From the NCBI GenBank assembly GCA_052066835.1, contig JBQHRJ010000011.1: a stretch of DNA of 64,000 nucleotides; one strand, given 5' to 3'. The stretch is from UBA2821 sp902763335 (GTDB lineage Bacteria > Bacillota > Clostridia > Lachnospirales > Lachnospiraceae). The position numbers and the translations under genes are program-made. The notes beneath the pieces are model-generated. The model was not told where the DNA came from, did not search any database, and worked only from the letters and a program-made list of their open reading frames with translations. Positions within the stretch are counted from its first letter, which is position 1. Each line of letters begins with the position of its first letter. Shown piece after piece: positions 1 through 8,432 of the stretch.

Positions 1-132
1 ACTTTCTCTTTTAATTGTACACTTATATTCTTCTGTTTTATTTACTGCCTCCTCCCCTGATGACATAAATACAACCGCTGCCGAAGCAGCCGTCAGTGCA
101 ATAATAACCATTGCCATACTTTTCTTTTTCAC
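1..132 (-). CDS. N-terminus of a secreted or anchored protein (partial)
   Basis: Read on the minus strand from a GTG at 130-132, 44 codons stay open to the window edge. The peptide starts V-K-K-K-S, continues with a hydrophobic stretch (AMVIIALTAASAAVVFM) and then turns polar and charged. That is the shape of a signal peptide or N-terminal anchor. A GGTGGGG ribosome-binding sequence lies at 140-146, about 7 bases upstream. The terminator at 161-209 separates it from the AIM24 operon, so it probably has its own promoter. The rest of the gene is outside the window and no function can be assigned. Confidence 0.5.
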   Translation of the reverse strand, partial: MKKKSMAMVIIALTAASAAVVFMSSGEEAVNKTEEYKCTIKRES

Positions 133-160
133 ATTTATACCCCACCGAATAATTTCAAAT

Positions 161-209
161 AATAAAAAATCCCACATAAAATCAGTGTTTTTACTAATCT
201 TATGTGAGA
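161..209 (-). terminator. Rho-independent terminator after the AIM24 operon
   Basis: Ten-bp stem (170-179 with 200-209, one wobble) followed on the minus strand by a T-rich run read from 161-169. It lies just past the stop of the first AIM24-type gene and ends that minus-strand operon. Confidence 0.75.
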
Positions 210-234
210 TAAAATTCTATTTTATTTAGTTTAT

Positions 235-1110
235 TTAATCAAGGAAATCCAGAACATTTCCGAGCACTTTAACCGCTTTTCCTACAGCTGGTGAGCCTGA
301 TGTACTCTCAGCCTGTGAACTGTCAGATGCATCCGGTGTTGTCATTGCACTATCCTTTATAGTCGGTGCCATAAGGATTTTTCCTGTTCCTCTGTAAACG
401 TTTACAAATCCCTCTCCTGACATTGCTGAACCGACAAGGCTCTTTCCTGCCTTTTCAACAGTAAAGTCTAACGAACCTGACCATGCAACCGCCATATTTC
501 CATCTATTTTCATAGTATCATTTTCAAGCTCAATCTCTATAAGCTCTTCCATAGGAACATAGCTTTCACATACAAGAACTCCGTCTCCTGTGAGGGACAG
601 ATTAAACAAACCTTCTCCACCAAGCACTGCCGATGAAACATTTGAGCGGGCTACCACTTTCTGTTTAAGTGTCGAATCACATGCAAGGAACATTCCGTCA
701 TCAAGTACTATTGTTCCCCATTTTGACACATCTATAAGTAATATATATTTATATGTAGGTTCAAGCATCACTTTACCTGTACCTGTGTAGACAGGTTTTG
801 ATATTGTCTCGCCTGTCACTTTAGACGATACCATCTTGCCAAGGAAATTTCCAACGCCCTTGATTCCCGATGACATCTCTATATCACCACTTATCCATTG
901 CATTGCTCCTGCCTGCAAAGTACAACTGTTTCCATTAAGTTCAACTATTACCTGTCTTCTTCTTACATTCATCTTAGCTGCAAAATATTCTTCCACAGCG
1001 GTGGCAGCCGATACGCTTAAGTCCTTCTTGTGTTCAAGTACCTTAAATCCACCCATTTCTTCTAACACTGTTATATTAGAATTGTCATAAAGATTACTCT
1101 CTTTTACCAT
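235..1110 (-). CDS. AIM24 family (TIGR00266-like) protein, copy 1
   Basis: A 291-residue protein of the AIM24 family, a single-domain beta-rich fold widespread in bacteria with no settled biochemical role. The family core spans roughly residues 15-245 and includes the glycine-rich VNVYRGTGKILMAPT ending. It is about 60-70% identical by eye to the next gene upstream (1123-1878), so the two are a tandem duplication. This copy alone carries a C-terminal tail of about 45 residues, Ser/Thr/Asp rich and then hydrophobic (GNVLDFLD). The start is supported by AAGGAG 8 bases upstream. It is last in a three-gene minus-strand operon, 12 bases after its paralog. The family call is firm; function is unknown. 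Confidence 0.85.
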   Translation of the reverse strand: MVKESNLYDNSNITVLEEMGGFKVLEHKKDLSVSAATAVEEYFAAKMNVRRRQVIVELNGNSCTLQAGAMQWISGDIEMSSGIKGVGNFLGKMVSSKVTGETISKPVYTGTGKVMLEPTYKYILLIDVSKWGTIVLDDGMFLACDSTLKQKVVARSNVSSAVLGGEGLFNLSLTGDGVLVCESYVPMEELIEIELENDTMKIDGNMAVAWSGSLDFTVEKAGKSLVGSAMSGEGFVNVYRGTGKILMAPTIKDSAMTTPDASDSSQAESTSGSPAVGKAVKVLGNVLDFLD

Positions 1111-1122
1111 ATCTGTTCTCCT

Positions 1123-1878
1123 TTACGCTGTAGGTGCCATGAGGATTTTACCTGTTCCTCTGTAAACATTTACAAATCCTTCACCTGATACTGCTGAACC
1201 AAGAAGACTCTTACCTGATTTTTCAACTGTAAAGCTAAGAGTATCTGACCATGCTATTGCCATATTTCCATCTATCTTTATACAACCGTCATTTAGTTCA
1301 AATTCTATTAATTCCTGCTGCGGAACTGAACTTTCAAGTACTGCTATGCCGTCACCTCTGAGGCTTAAATTAAATAATCCTTCTTTACCGAGCACTGCTG
1401 ATGAAATGTTTGAACGTGCTACAACTTTCTGCTGGAGATTTGAATCACAGGCAAGGAATAATCCATCATCAAGCACTATTCCGCCCCACTCTGATACATC
1501 AACCAGTATGATGTGTTTATATGTAGGTTCAAGCATCATTACACCTTTACCTGTGTATATAGGTTTAACTGCTGTTTCTTTTGTAACTGCTGATGAAACC
1601 ATCTTTCCTAGAAAGTTTCCCACTCCCTTTACACCTGTTTCCATCTGCACGTCTCCAAGCATCCACTGCATTGCTCCTGCCTGAACTGTAGCTGAGTTAC
1701 CATTCAGGTTTATGAGCACCTGTCTCCTTCTTACGTTCATCTCTGATGAAAAGTAAGCTGTTATAGCACTTGAAGGTGATACACTTAAATCCTTTTCATG
1801 TTCAAATACCTGAAATGCGCCTTTTTCAGCAATCATTTTCATATTCATGTTGTCGTATAGATTACTAACCTTATACAT
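1123..1878 (-). CDS. AIM24 family (TIGR00266-like) protein, copy 2
   Basis: A 251-residue AIM24-family paralog of the downstream gene, lacking that gene's C-terminal tail and ending at the family core (GTGKILMAPTA). I chose the ATG at 1878 because it lies about 10 bases after AAGGAGG; an in-frame TTG at 1884 is only 4 bases away. No signal peptide or membrane segment is visible, so it is probably cytosolic or peripherally membrane associated. It follows the TPM/zinc-ribbon membrane protein by 15 bases, which suggests the three are co-transcribed and may act together at the membrane (inference). Confidence 0.85.
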   Translation of the reverse strand: MYKVSNLYDNMNMKMIAEKGAFQVFEHEKDLSVSPSSAITAYFSSEMNVRRRQVLINLNGNSATVQAGAMQWMLGDVQMETGVKGVGNFLGKMVSSAVTKETAVKPIYTGKGVMMLEPTYKHIILVDVSEWGGIVLDDGLFLACDSNLQQKVVARSNISSAVLGKEGLFNLSLRGDGIAVLESSVPQQELIEFELNDGCIKIDGNMAIAWSDTLSFTVEKSGKSLLGSAVSGEGFVNVYRGTGKILMAPTA

Positions 1879-1893
1879 CTTCAAAATTCCTCC

Positions 1894-2889
1894 TTAAATG
1901 TTGTTAAATAGTTCCAAGTCGTCTTTTTTGACAACCGGTGCCCCACAGTGTGGACACGATATACACGTTCCAACCACGTATATTCCACCGCAGTATGTGC
2001 ATCTATATTCCATTGCCCCTTTCGGACATTCAATGGCTTTTCTGTATTTTATGGTTCCCGGTGTTATTCCTAACATAAGAGAAGCGTGAAATGTGATAAA
2101 TACAAGCATAATTATTGCTCCTGGCAGTGCTCCAAAATTAATAGAAGTATTCATTATATCCGGTGTATACTCACTAAATGTAGAATCTAATGCACTTCCA
2201 ACCGTGTATGTACCACTTCTTAGAAGTTTCCTGTGAAAATCATCGGTAAAATTATCCGCCACATCAGTCGTAATAATGTTATCCGTATCATTTCCCTGCA
2301 TTCCTTCCCAGTACCAGTCTGTAAACGAACTGTCATTATTGCTAAACGGCTGTGAATAAACTATAAGCCAGTGTTTCTCATCCGTAAACGATGTTACATA
2401 CAACTCATACGCATAATTCTCAAGATTCGTGTAGTTACTCTGCCAGTCTTCATTATTAACAGTGATGACCGCCGGGGTAATTCCGGTCTTTTCAAAAAAC
2501 TTTTTAAATGTTTTATCTATGCTCTGTTCTTCTTCAGCGCTTATAACGCCTGCCCTGTCATCAATAACTATATCCGTATTATAATCGGTGCTTAGCTTAT
2601 GCGGCACTCTTACGGCACTGATAAGCATACTGATACCCGCTATAACAAACGGAATATAAAACAGTAACAGAAAATATCTGGCCTTACTCTGTTTCTCGCC
2701 CGGATTAAAATTGGCGTAAATATATTCCGGCTTATTTTTCTTATAATACACATATCTCTTTGATCCGGCAAATGCCGTATGTCTTACTCTTGGTATTGTT
2801 CCACTGCTTCCCGAACTTCCTCCCGACGAACTGTGGGAAGAATGATGGGAACCTCCCCCGTGTGATCCCCCTCCTGATGAATGTGGCAT
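1894..2889 (-). CDS. Membrane protein with TPM-like domain and C-terminal zinc ribbon
   Basis: 331 residues. The first 35 are low complexity (Ser/Gly/His, with HH and GGGSHGGGSHH runs). A membrane helix follows at about 78-100, then an extracytoplasmic TPM-type domain at about 105-250 (DDRAGVISAEEEQSID is characteristic), and a second helix at about 255-280. The C-terminus at about 292-325 is a zinc ribbon with four CxxC-type cysteines (YRCTYCGG and ISCPHCGAP). TPM domains occur in membrane proteins with proposed chaperone or phosphatase-like roles; the function here is not known. It is first in an operon with two AIM24 proteins. Its leader contains palindromic element copy 1 (2971-3093). Start supported by AGGAGG upstream. 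Confidence 0.75.
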   Translation of the reverse strand: MPHSSGGGSHGGGSHHSSHSSSGGSSGSSGTIPRVRHTAFAGSKRYVYYKKNKPEYIYANFNPGEKQSKARYFLLLFYIPFVIAGISMLISAVRVPHKLSTDYNTDIVIDDRAGVISAEEEQSIDKTFKKFFEKTGITPAVITVNNEDWQSNYTNLENYAYELYVTSFTDEKHWLIVYSQPFSNNDSSFTDWYWEGMQGNDTDNIITTDVADNFTDDFHRKLLRSGTYTVGSALDSTFSEYTPDIMNTSINFGALPGAIIMLVFITFHASLMLGITPGTIKYRKAIECPKGAMEYRCTYCGGIYVVGTCISCPHCGAPVVKKDDLELFNNI

Positions 2890-2970
2890 AATATTTTTCT
2901 CCTCCTGTTTGTTACCTCAACAGTTTAACATGCATTTAGTACATTGTAAACTGATAAATGTTCATTATCA

Positions 2971-3093
2971 GGATTCAGGTGTCAATAGCCCCTACGGGGA
3001 CTAGCCAACACAAGTATGTGTATTTGCAAGCCGGCTTGCAATATCACATATTGTGTTTGGCTGGTGCGTAGCACCCTTTTGACACCTGAATCT
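2971..3093. repeat. Cloverleaf palindromic element, family 1, copy 1
   Basis: A 123-bp intergenic inverted structure. Outer arms are 2972-2984 and 3080-3092 (13 bp perfect, longer with mismatches). Inside are three hairpins in order: CCCC-TAC-GGGG (2989-2999), a long central stem (3004-3061, tip TTGCAAGCCGGCTTGCAA), and GGTGC-GTA-GCACC (3063-3075). The right arm abuts the stop codon of the LTA-synthase-like gene and the element lies in the leader of the TPM/AIM24 operon. The core recurs at 22771-22887 and, inverted, at 54805-54927. No encoded protein and no U-tract are seen, so it is not an ordinary terminator. Confidence 0.85.
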
Positions 3094-4856
3094 TATCGGT
3101 CAAATAATTCATAATATTGTAGCTTTTTGTATTTATCTAAAAGTTTTTTATCCGGTTCTTCGCCGTCTGTGCCGACTGTGTATTGTGTTGATATAACCGG
3201 AACTTTTTCCCTGAGTTCAAGTAAAAAGTTCTGATATTCAGATGCAGGAATTTTACATTTGTTTAGCATTAAGGCACCAAGATAATTAGGACTTATGTCA
3301 AGATTTGTCTCCTCATCTATGTCAAAATTCGCCCACATTATATACGGAACCTCATACCTTTTATATATTTCATTCTGACCGAGAGTATCACAATTTTTTT
3401 TATTCAATTCCAAAAGCGGATTTACAATAATGTCATTAGGCTGGTGATCTCCAAAGAAAACCACAACTGTTTTCTCATCCGATTCTGACAGCTCACTGAT
3501 AAAATTCTCCAAAGCCTTATCCGTTATTTTCATAAGCGACAGATAATTTTTAGGAAATCTTGATGTTGTTCCGTTTATTATCACATCAGGATTAAATCCC
3601 GCATACGACTGTCCGAAACCTCCGTGATTCTGCATTGTAACCAAAAATGTAAATGATGGTCCGTCGCAGCTTTTCTGTATATCATAAACTTTTTCAAATG
3701 CCGACCTGTCACTTATATATTTTCTTATTATCTCTGCATCATCGCCAAAGGAATCCTTAAAATAAGTATTGTCAAATCCCATATAACCGTACACCTTATC
3801 ACGATTCCATCCGGATGCATAAAACGGGTGAACCGCATTTGTTGTATAACCGATGCTCTTAAGCCATGACACCATTGAAGGTATCTCGGATTTTATGTAC
3901 TGCTGATACGGTACTGAACCGGACGGCAGAGATGCCATGGTATTGCCTGTCAGGAATTCGAATTCTGTATTTGCGGTATTACCTCCTACCACAGACACGT
4001 GAAGATTTCCAGATACCGTATTTTCATACCCGTTTCTAAGCTTATGTACAAACGGCATGTAGTCCTCTTCTGTGGTGAATTTTGCAAGAACCAGAGGATC
4101 TGAGAAACACTCATCCATTATAACTATGATATTAGGAAGTTCATCCTCTTTTATATCATCTGCATCTTTATCTTTATATTCTGATAACCATTTTTCTGCC
4201 TGCTCCCTTGAATATCCCGATGGCTTTGACACATTCATGTACTTCATATCCATCATAAACATTACGGCAAGTCCGTCTTCCCTGTGCATGACTTTCGGAG
4301 TGAACAATGTGTTATCAAGGTCTGCCCATTCCATAACCGACTCCTGCTGCACTGCAAATGTAAGCGAAATAACTAAAGCTACCCCTGCAACCGCCGCCGA
4401 AATTCTTTTAGCTGCCCTTACCTTTATACTTCCCGGACTTTTCCTGTACACAAGTGCAAGAAATATTATAATGACTCCTGCACCTGCTATTTTCCATATC
4501 ATATCTCCGGTGATATCAAAGCTGTAATTATCCGACACGCTAAAAGCTGTTTTTAACGATAATATATCCCACGGTACTATGGGAGATGAACGAAATTCCG
4601 TGACAAAATAATTGGCAATTCCGATAATCACTGACAGCACGGTCTCTATCATAAGTCCTACACTTATATTTCCGGTAATCGCATATAAAACCGCAAACAC
4701 GGCATAATAAAATATTATGTTAAGAATCCACGCTTCCCTTGTCATAAACTCTGCCGGATTGTACATAAAGCTTTCAAGCAGCCAGAAACACAGTACCGGC
4801 ACTGTAATAACCGCAACGTATTGCAATATTGCTTCTATTTTTTTTAATTTACTCAT
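3093..4856 (-). CDS. LTA synthase family sulfatase-fold membrane enzyme
   Basis: 587 residues. An N-terminal membrane domain of five helices (about residues 10-180) is followed by an extracellular alkaline-phosphatase/sulfatase-type domain. Visible landmarks are the metal-site start NIIVIMDECFSDP, the nucleophile region GGNTANTEFEFLTG (catalytic Thr expected here), HPFYASGWNR, and the metal-binding FFGDHQPND. Family members transfer glycerol-phosphate or phosphoethanolamine onto envelope glycopolymers outside the cell; the substrate here is not determined. The start at 4856 has GGAG 6 bases upstream; an ATG at 4868 overlaps that site. It is divergent from the cytidylate-kinase-like gene. Single-gene unit on the minus strand, ending at palindromic element copy 1. 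Confidence 0.85.
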   Translation of the reverse strand: MSKLKKIEAILQYVAVITVPVLCFWLLESFMYNPAEFMTREAWILNIIFYYAVFAVLYAITGNISVGLMIETVLSVIIGIANYFVTEFRSSPIVPWDILSLKTAFSVSDNYSFDITGDMIWKIAGAGVIIIFLALVYRKSPGSIKVRAAKRISAAVAGVALVISLTFAVQQESVMEWADLDNTLFTPKVMHREDGLAVMFMMDMKYMNVSKPSGYSREQAEKWLSEYKDKDADDIKEDELPNIIVIMDECFSDPLVLAKFTTEEDYMPFVHKLRNGYENTVSGNLHVSVVGGNTANTEFEFLTGNTMASLPSGSVPYQQYIKSEIPSMVSWLKSIGYTTNAVHPFYASGWNRDKVYGYMGFDNTYFKDSFGDDAEIIRKYISDRSAFEKVYDIQKSCDGPSFTFLVTMQNHGGFGQSYAGFNPDVIINGTTSRFPKNYLSLMKITDKALENFISELSESDEKTVVVFFGDHQPNDIIVNPLLELNKKNCDTLGQNEIYKRYEVPYIMWANFDIDEETNLDISPNYLGALMLNKCKIPASEYQNFLLELREKVPVISTQYTVGTDGEEPDKKLLDKYKKLQYYELFDR

Positions 4857-4928
4857 AACGTTCTCCATTCCATTTCTTTGCAGTTTTTATTATACCTTTT
4901 AAATCTATGTGTGCAACTGCAAATTTAG

Positions 4929-4957
4929 CTGTCAATTAAAAATTTCTTATTTATAAT
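4929..4957 (+). promoter_or_regulatory. Sigma-A type promoter for the cytidylate-kinase-like gene
   Basis: CTGTCA (4929-4934), 17-base spacer, TATAAT (4952-4957), followed 40 bases later by CAGGAGGCG and the ATG at 5011. Spacing and -10 box match consensus; the -35 has one mismatch. Confidence 0.7.
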
Positions 4958-5010
4958 GCTTAAATTTTGTGGTAAAATCATCTAAAACATAACAATCAGG
5001 AGGCGAGACT

Positions 5011-5967
5011 ATGAGTGACAAACACATAGCAAAAGAAATAGCATCTAAATTATATGATCTTGACGTAAAAGTCTACGAATCCACGGTTAGTACAATGGGA
5101 AAGGTTTTTCCTGCCGGCAGGGAATTATCAATTAAACATATGGCTCAGCAGATTGAGCAGGATAAGAAACACTTTCTTAAAGACGAAACAACTCTTATAT
5201 CTAATATGATTAACACTATAGAGGACAATGCGAAAGTAAAAGAATACAGAACTGAGCTTGATGAAATCAGAAAAATGATAGATGAATACAGTCCTGTTAC
5301 TGTATTACCTGATTCTTTCTTAAGTAATATTTCAAATGTAAAAAACAGATTTGCAGAAAACAACAACATGATAATCTGTATAGGACGTGAATACGGAAGC
5401 GGCGGACATGAGATAGGTTATCGTCTTGCCGAAAGACTTAACATTTCTTATTATGATAACGAAATCATCAAGATGGCTTCAGAACATTTTAATGCTAACA
5501 TTAAGGTCGTATCTGACCATGATGAAAAAGCCGGAAAGGAATCTTTTTTCGAAAGGAATCCATTAAATATTTTTGGTTTCTCAGCAAACGACTCTCTGTT
5601 TTTTGCACAGAGTGCTTATATTCAGGAAATTGCTTCTAAAGGAAACGCAGTTATCATGGGACGTTGTTCAGACGTAGTACTTGAACATGCAGGCATTCCA
5701 CGTTTATCAATATTCATCGGTGCTCCTTTTGAGGACAGGGTTGAACATGAGATGGCATGCTCTAAACTTCCAAAGGATAAGGCAATGACTCTTGTACATA
5801 AAAAGGATAAAGAAAGAAAAGCGTACTACAACTATTACACAAGCCGTCACTGGGGACACTCAGACAACTACGATTTGTGTATCAACACTGCATGCTATGG
5901 CATCGACGGTACTGTAGACATTCTTGAAAAAATGGTAAAACTTGCATACGGTCATAAAGAAATCTAA
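5011..5967 (+). CDS. Cytidylate kinase-like family protein
   Basis: 318 residues. The C-terminal two thirds (from about residue 120) match the cytidylate-kinase-like family: the P-loop region IGREYGSGGHEIGYRLAERL, the paired motif YYDNEIIKMAS, and VIMGRCSDVVL. This family resembles CMP kinase, but many members are not proven to phosphorylate CMP and may act on other nucleotides or as regulators. The first 115 residues are an extra, helix-rich region, possibly coiled coil (KAKEYRTELDEIRKMIDEY-like), of unknown role. Single plus-strand gene with its own promoter and a shared terminator at 5978-6017. Family call good, substrate uncertain. Confidence 0.8.
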   Translation: MSDKHIAKEIASKLYDLDVKVYESTVSTMGKVFPAGRELSIKHMAQQIEQDKKHFLKDETTLISNMINTIEDNAKVKEYRTELDEIRKMIDEYSPVTVLPDSFLSNISNVKNRFAENNNMIICIGREYGSGGHEIGYRLAERLNISYYDNEIIKMASEHFNANIKVVSDHDEKAGKESFFERNPLNIFGFSANDSLFFAQSAYIQEIASKGNAVIMGRCSDVVLEHAGIPRLSIFIGAPFEDRVEHEMACSKLPKDKAMTLVHKKDKERKAYYNYYTSRHWGHSDNYDLCINTACYGIDGTVDILEKMVKLAYGHKEI

Positions 5968-5977
5968 TCTTTGCACA

Positions 5978-6017
5978 CAAAAATGGTTATCACCAATTAC
6001 GGTGATAACCATTTTTT
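5978..6017. terminator. Bidirectional terminator
   Basis: AAATGGTTATCACC and GGTGATAACCATTT form a strong stem with a 6-base loop, flanked by A-run and T-run. It lies between convergent genes ending at 5967 and 6049. Confidence 0.9.
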
Positions 6018-6048
6018 ATATGTTATATTCTGTTTTACATTCTCTTAA

Positions 6049-7392
6049 TTAAATGAAGAATACCAGCATATCTATTATAAATACCGGCACCAGTATACAT
6101 AACGACCATAAAATGTATCCAAAGAATGACGGCATCTTTATACCATTTTCCTCTGCAATGGAACGTACCATAAAGTTCGGTGCATTACCGATGTATGTGT
6201 TTGCTCCCATAAATACGGCTCCTACTGATATAGCCATAAGTGTTACCTTAGGTATAACACCGAGTGCTGTTGTAATACCTGCTGTATATCCCATTGAAGC
6301 TGCTGTTGTGAAGAACACAAGATAAGTAGGTGTGTTATCAAGGAATGATGACAGACATCCTGTTATCCAGAAGTACTGCCATGGCTCTGTAAGTCCAAGG
6401 TCTCCTCCTCTTGCTTTCAATATCATGAGTGCCGGAATCATTGTTATAAATATTCCGATAAATAATACTGCAACTTCCTGTATAGCATCCCATGTAAAAT
6501 GGTTCTTCTGACGTACTTCTTTCTTAGTTGTCTTAAATGCCAGAAGTGCTGATATAAGAATCAGTGCTACCTCTATCATTGATGCAATGCTGAATGTTGT
6601 TCCGAGTATTGTAATTCCTTTTCCAAATACCGGATTAACCTTTGGTAATGTACCACTTAAGATAACAGCCACAACTATTAAAATGATAAAAATAATATTA
6701 TGTAATCCTGTTATTCTGAGCGGCTCATGAGTTTCCTTAACCTCTGGTCTCAAACCTGCTGCAAGATCTTTTCTATATGCACGTCTGTCGATTGCATAAA
6801 ATACAATAAGTAATATAAGTGTGTTCAAAAGCATCAGCGGTAATAATCTCAGGCTCCAGAAGAAACCTATTTCGTAAGTAAATCCCATAAGCAATGGCGG
6901 ATCACCTACTGGTGTAAGACATCCTCCGATGTTTGAAACAAGGAAGATAAAAAATACTATAATCTGTGCTTTTCTTGAACGCCATTTATTAGCTCTTATG
7001 ATTGGTCTAATCATAAGCATACTGGCTCCGGTTGTTCCTATCCAGCTTGACAATAATGTACCGATAAGCAGCATTACCACATTTACCTTCGGGCTTCCCG
7101 CTAAATCTCCGTCAAGACTTATATTTCCTGCTACACAGAAAAGTCCAAACAGCAATACAATAAATGTTAAATAATCACCTACAATAACTTCTGATACTGC
7201 CTCTCCCGCAACCATAAAGCCATATTTTATGGCAAAAGGGATAATAAAAAGTGCTGACCAGAAAATAACCGCCCATTTTTTATTCTTCTCCCACCATTCT
7301 CCTTTAATCAGTGGAACAATAGCTATACTAAGCAACATTCCCGCAAAAGGAATACATGACCACAACGGTAACGAAGTTCCCAATTCTTCCAT
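6049..7392 (-). CDS. Sodium:proton antiporter, ion transporter superfamily
   Basis: 447 residues with about 11-12 membrane helices. The conserved half-repeat signature SNIGGCLTPVGDPPLLMGF (about residue 155) and a second loop near NTPTYLVFF/GANTYIGNAPNF place it in the NhaD/ArsB/citrate (IT) superfamily, usually annotated as a sodium:proton antiporter in Firmicutes. It would exchange Na+ for H+ or carry an anion across the cytoplasmic membrane; the actual substrate cannot be read from sequence. Single gene; start backed by GGAGG. Upstream is the LysR terminator, so it likely has its own promoter. Confidence 0.8.
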   Translation of the reverse strand: MEELGTSLPLWSCIPFAGMLLSIAIVPLIKGEWWEKNKKWAVIFWSALFIIPFAIKYGFMVAGEAVSEVIVGDYLTFIVLLFGLFCVAGNISLDGDLAGSPKVNVVMLLIGTLLSSWIGTTGASMLMIRPIIRANKWRSRKAQIIVFFIFLVSNIGGCLTPVGDPPLLMGFTYEIGFFWSLRLLPLMLLNTLILLIVFYAIDRRAYRKDLAAGLRPEVKETHEPLRITGLHNIIFIILIVVAVILSGTLPKVNPVFGKGITILGTTFSIASMIEVALILISALLAFKTTKKEVRQKNHFTWDAIQEVAVLFIGIFITMIPALMILKARGGDLGLTEPWQYFWITGCLSSFLDNTPTYLVFFTTAASMGYTAGITTALGVIPKVTLMAISVGAVFMGANTYIGNAPNFMVRSIAEENGIKMPSFFGYILWSLCILVPVFIIDMLVFFI

Positions 7393-7463
7393 TTTTTATG
7401 CCTCCATTTCTCACTTCAAATACCTATTTTTATATCACACTTTTCGAGTTTTTTCCTATATTA

Positions 7464-7506
7464 ATAACAAATAGGTGATATATCTTTTTCGATATATCAC
7501 CTTTGT
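7464..7506 (-). terminator. Terminator after LysR gene
   Basis: AGGTGATATATC (7473-7484) pairs perfectly with GATATATCACCT (7491-7502) around a 6-base loop. On the minus strand it is followed by a modest T-rich stretch. It lies 18 bases past the LysR stop codon. Confidence 0.65.
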
Positions 7507-7523
7507 ATTTATCATATATTTAT

Positions 7524-8432
7524 TTATATATTACTTTTCAAAAAGTTAATAAATTCATCACACTGATGCTTTTTATCATGATTATATATGAGATAATCCC
7601 TCATGGCATAATCAACACCTCTGCAGCGTCTCTGGACCAGTCCCCATCTCTCAAGAACGTCATCCGGCACTTTTGAAGTCCACATGTACGAATTATTCAC
7701 CTGATGCATTATCTCAAACTGACTTGCCCTTTCGTATATATAGATTCTTTTATGATTGATTAACTTATCGTTTATCTCATAATCGATGTCTATGTAGTTT
7801 CCGTTTGGAAGGGCATTATCTCCATGTACCAGCTCTATCTGCCCTTTTAAATCTTCCTCACCTATTTCATCCTTACAGGCTAACGGATTTTCCCGGCTCA
7901 TCATCAGAATAAATTCAAATTCCTTTAATTTCTCATATTCTATTCCTTTATATTTCATACGTGACTTATAAAATTTTTCATACTTTTTTGCATATCTTAT
8001 AATACCCACATCATAATCATGCTCTATGACATTCTGAATAGTCTGTATGGAGTTTGTCTCAGAATACCGTATGGCTATTCTCTCACTGTCCTTAATGGTA
8101 TCTATGTACTTTGCAAACAGCTCAGATATATATGTTGCCCTTGGACCTGATATTTTAAAGGTTATCTCATCATTTTTTTCATTCACAAATTCATCAAACA
8201 ATGAATCTATTCCCTTTTGAATATCTCTGAGTTTCTCTATAAAACGTCTTCCCTCAGGTGTAACCGCCACTCCCTTTGAAGTCCGTTCAAATATTTTTAT
8301 TCCATACTCTTCTTCAAACTCTTTTATTGCCCTGCTTAGATTTGGCTGTGCCACATACAGCTGTCTGGCAGCCATGGATATCGAACCGTACTTTTCAATC
8401 GCAAAAATATATTTCAAATGTTCAAGATTCAT
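7524..8432 (-). CDS. LysR family transcriptional regulator
   Basis: 302 residues. The N-terminal winged helix-turn-helix (residues 1-65; SISMAARQLYVAQPNLSRAIKEFE is the recognition part) is followed by a linker helix and a type-2 periplasmic-binding-protein-like effector domain (about 90-300). Its ATG overlaps the stop of the glycosyltransferase gene (ATGA), so it is translationally coupled to the yhaO-yhaN-GT2 operon as the last gene. This is unusual, because LysR genes are normally divergent from their target. No target operator could be assigned. Confidence 0.9.
   Translation of the reverse strand: MNLEHLKYIFAIEKYGSISMAARQLYVAQPNLSRAIKEFEEEYGIKIFERTSKGVAVTPEGRRFIEKLRDIQKGIDSLFDEFVNEKNDEITFKISGPRATYISELFAKYIDTIKDSERIAIRYSETNSIQTIQNVIEHDYDVGIIRYAKKYEKFYKSRMKYKGIEYEKLKEFEFILMMSRENPLACKDEIGEEDLKGQIELVHGDNALPNGNYIDIDYEINDKLINHKRIYIYERASQFEIMHQVNNSYMWTSKVPDDVLERWGLVQRRCRGVDYAMRDYLIYNHDKKHQCDEFINFLKSNI

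Noticed and set aside
2971..3093. Palindromic element as an ordinary terminator of the LTA-synthase-like gene
   Set aside because: No U-tract follows either arm, the structure has three inner hairpins, and the same core recurs in two other unrelated gaps in either orientation.
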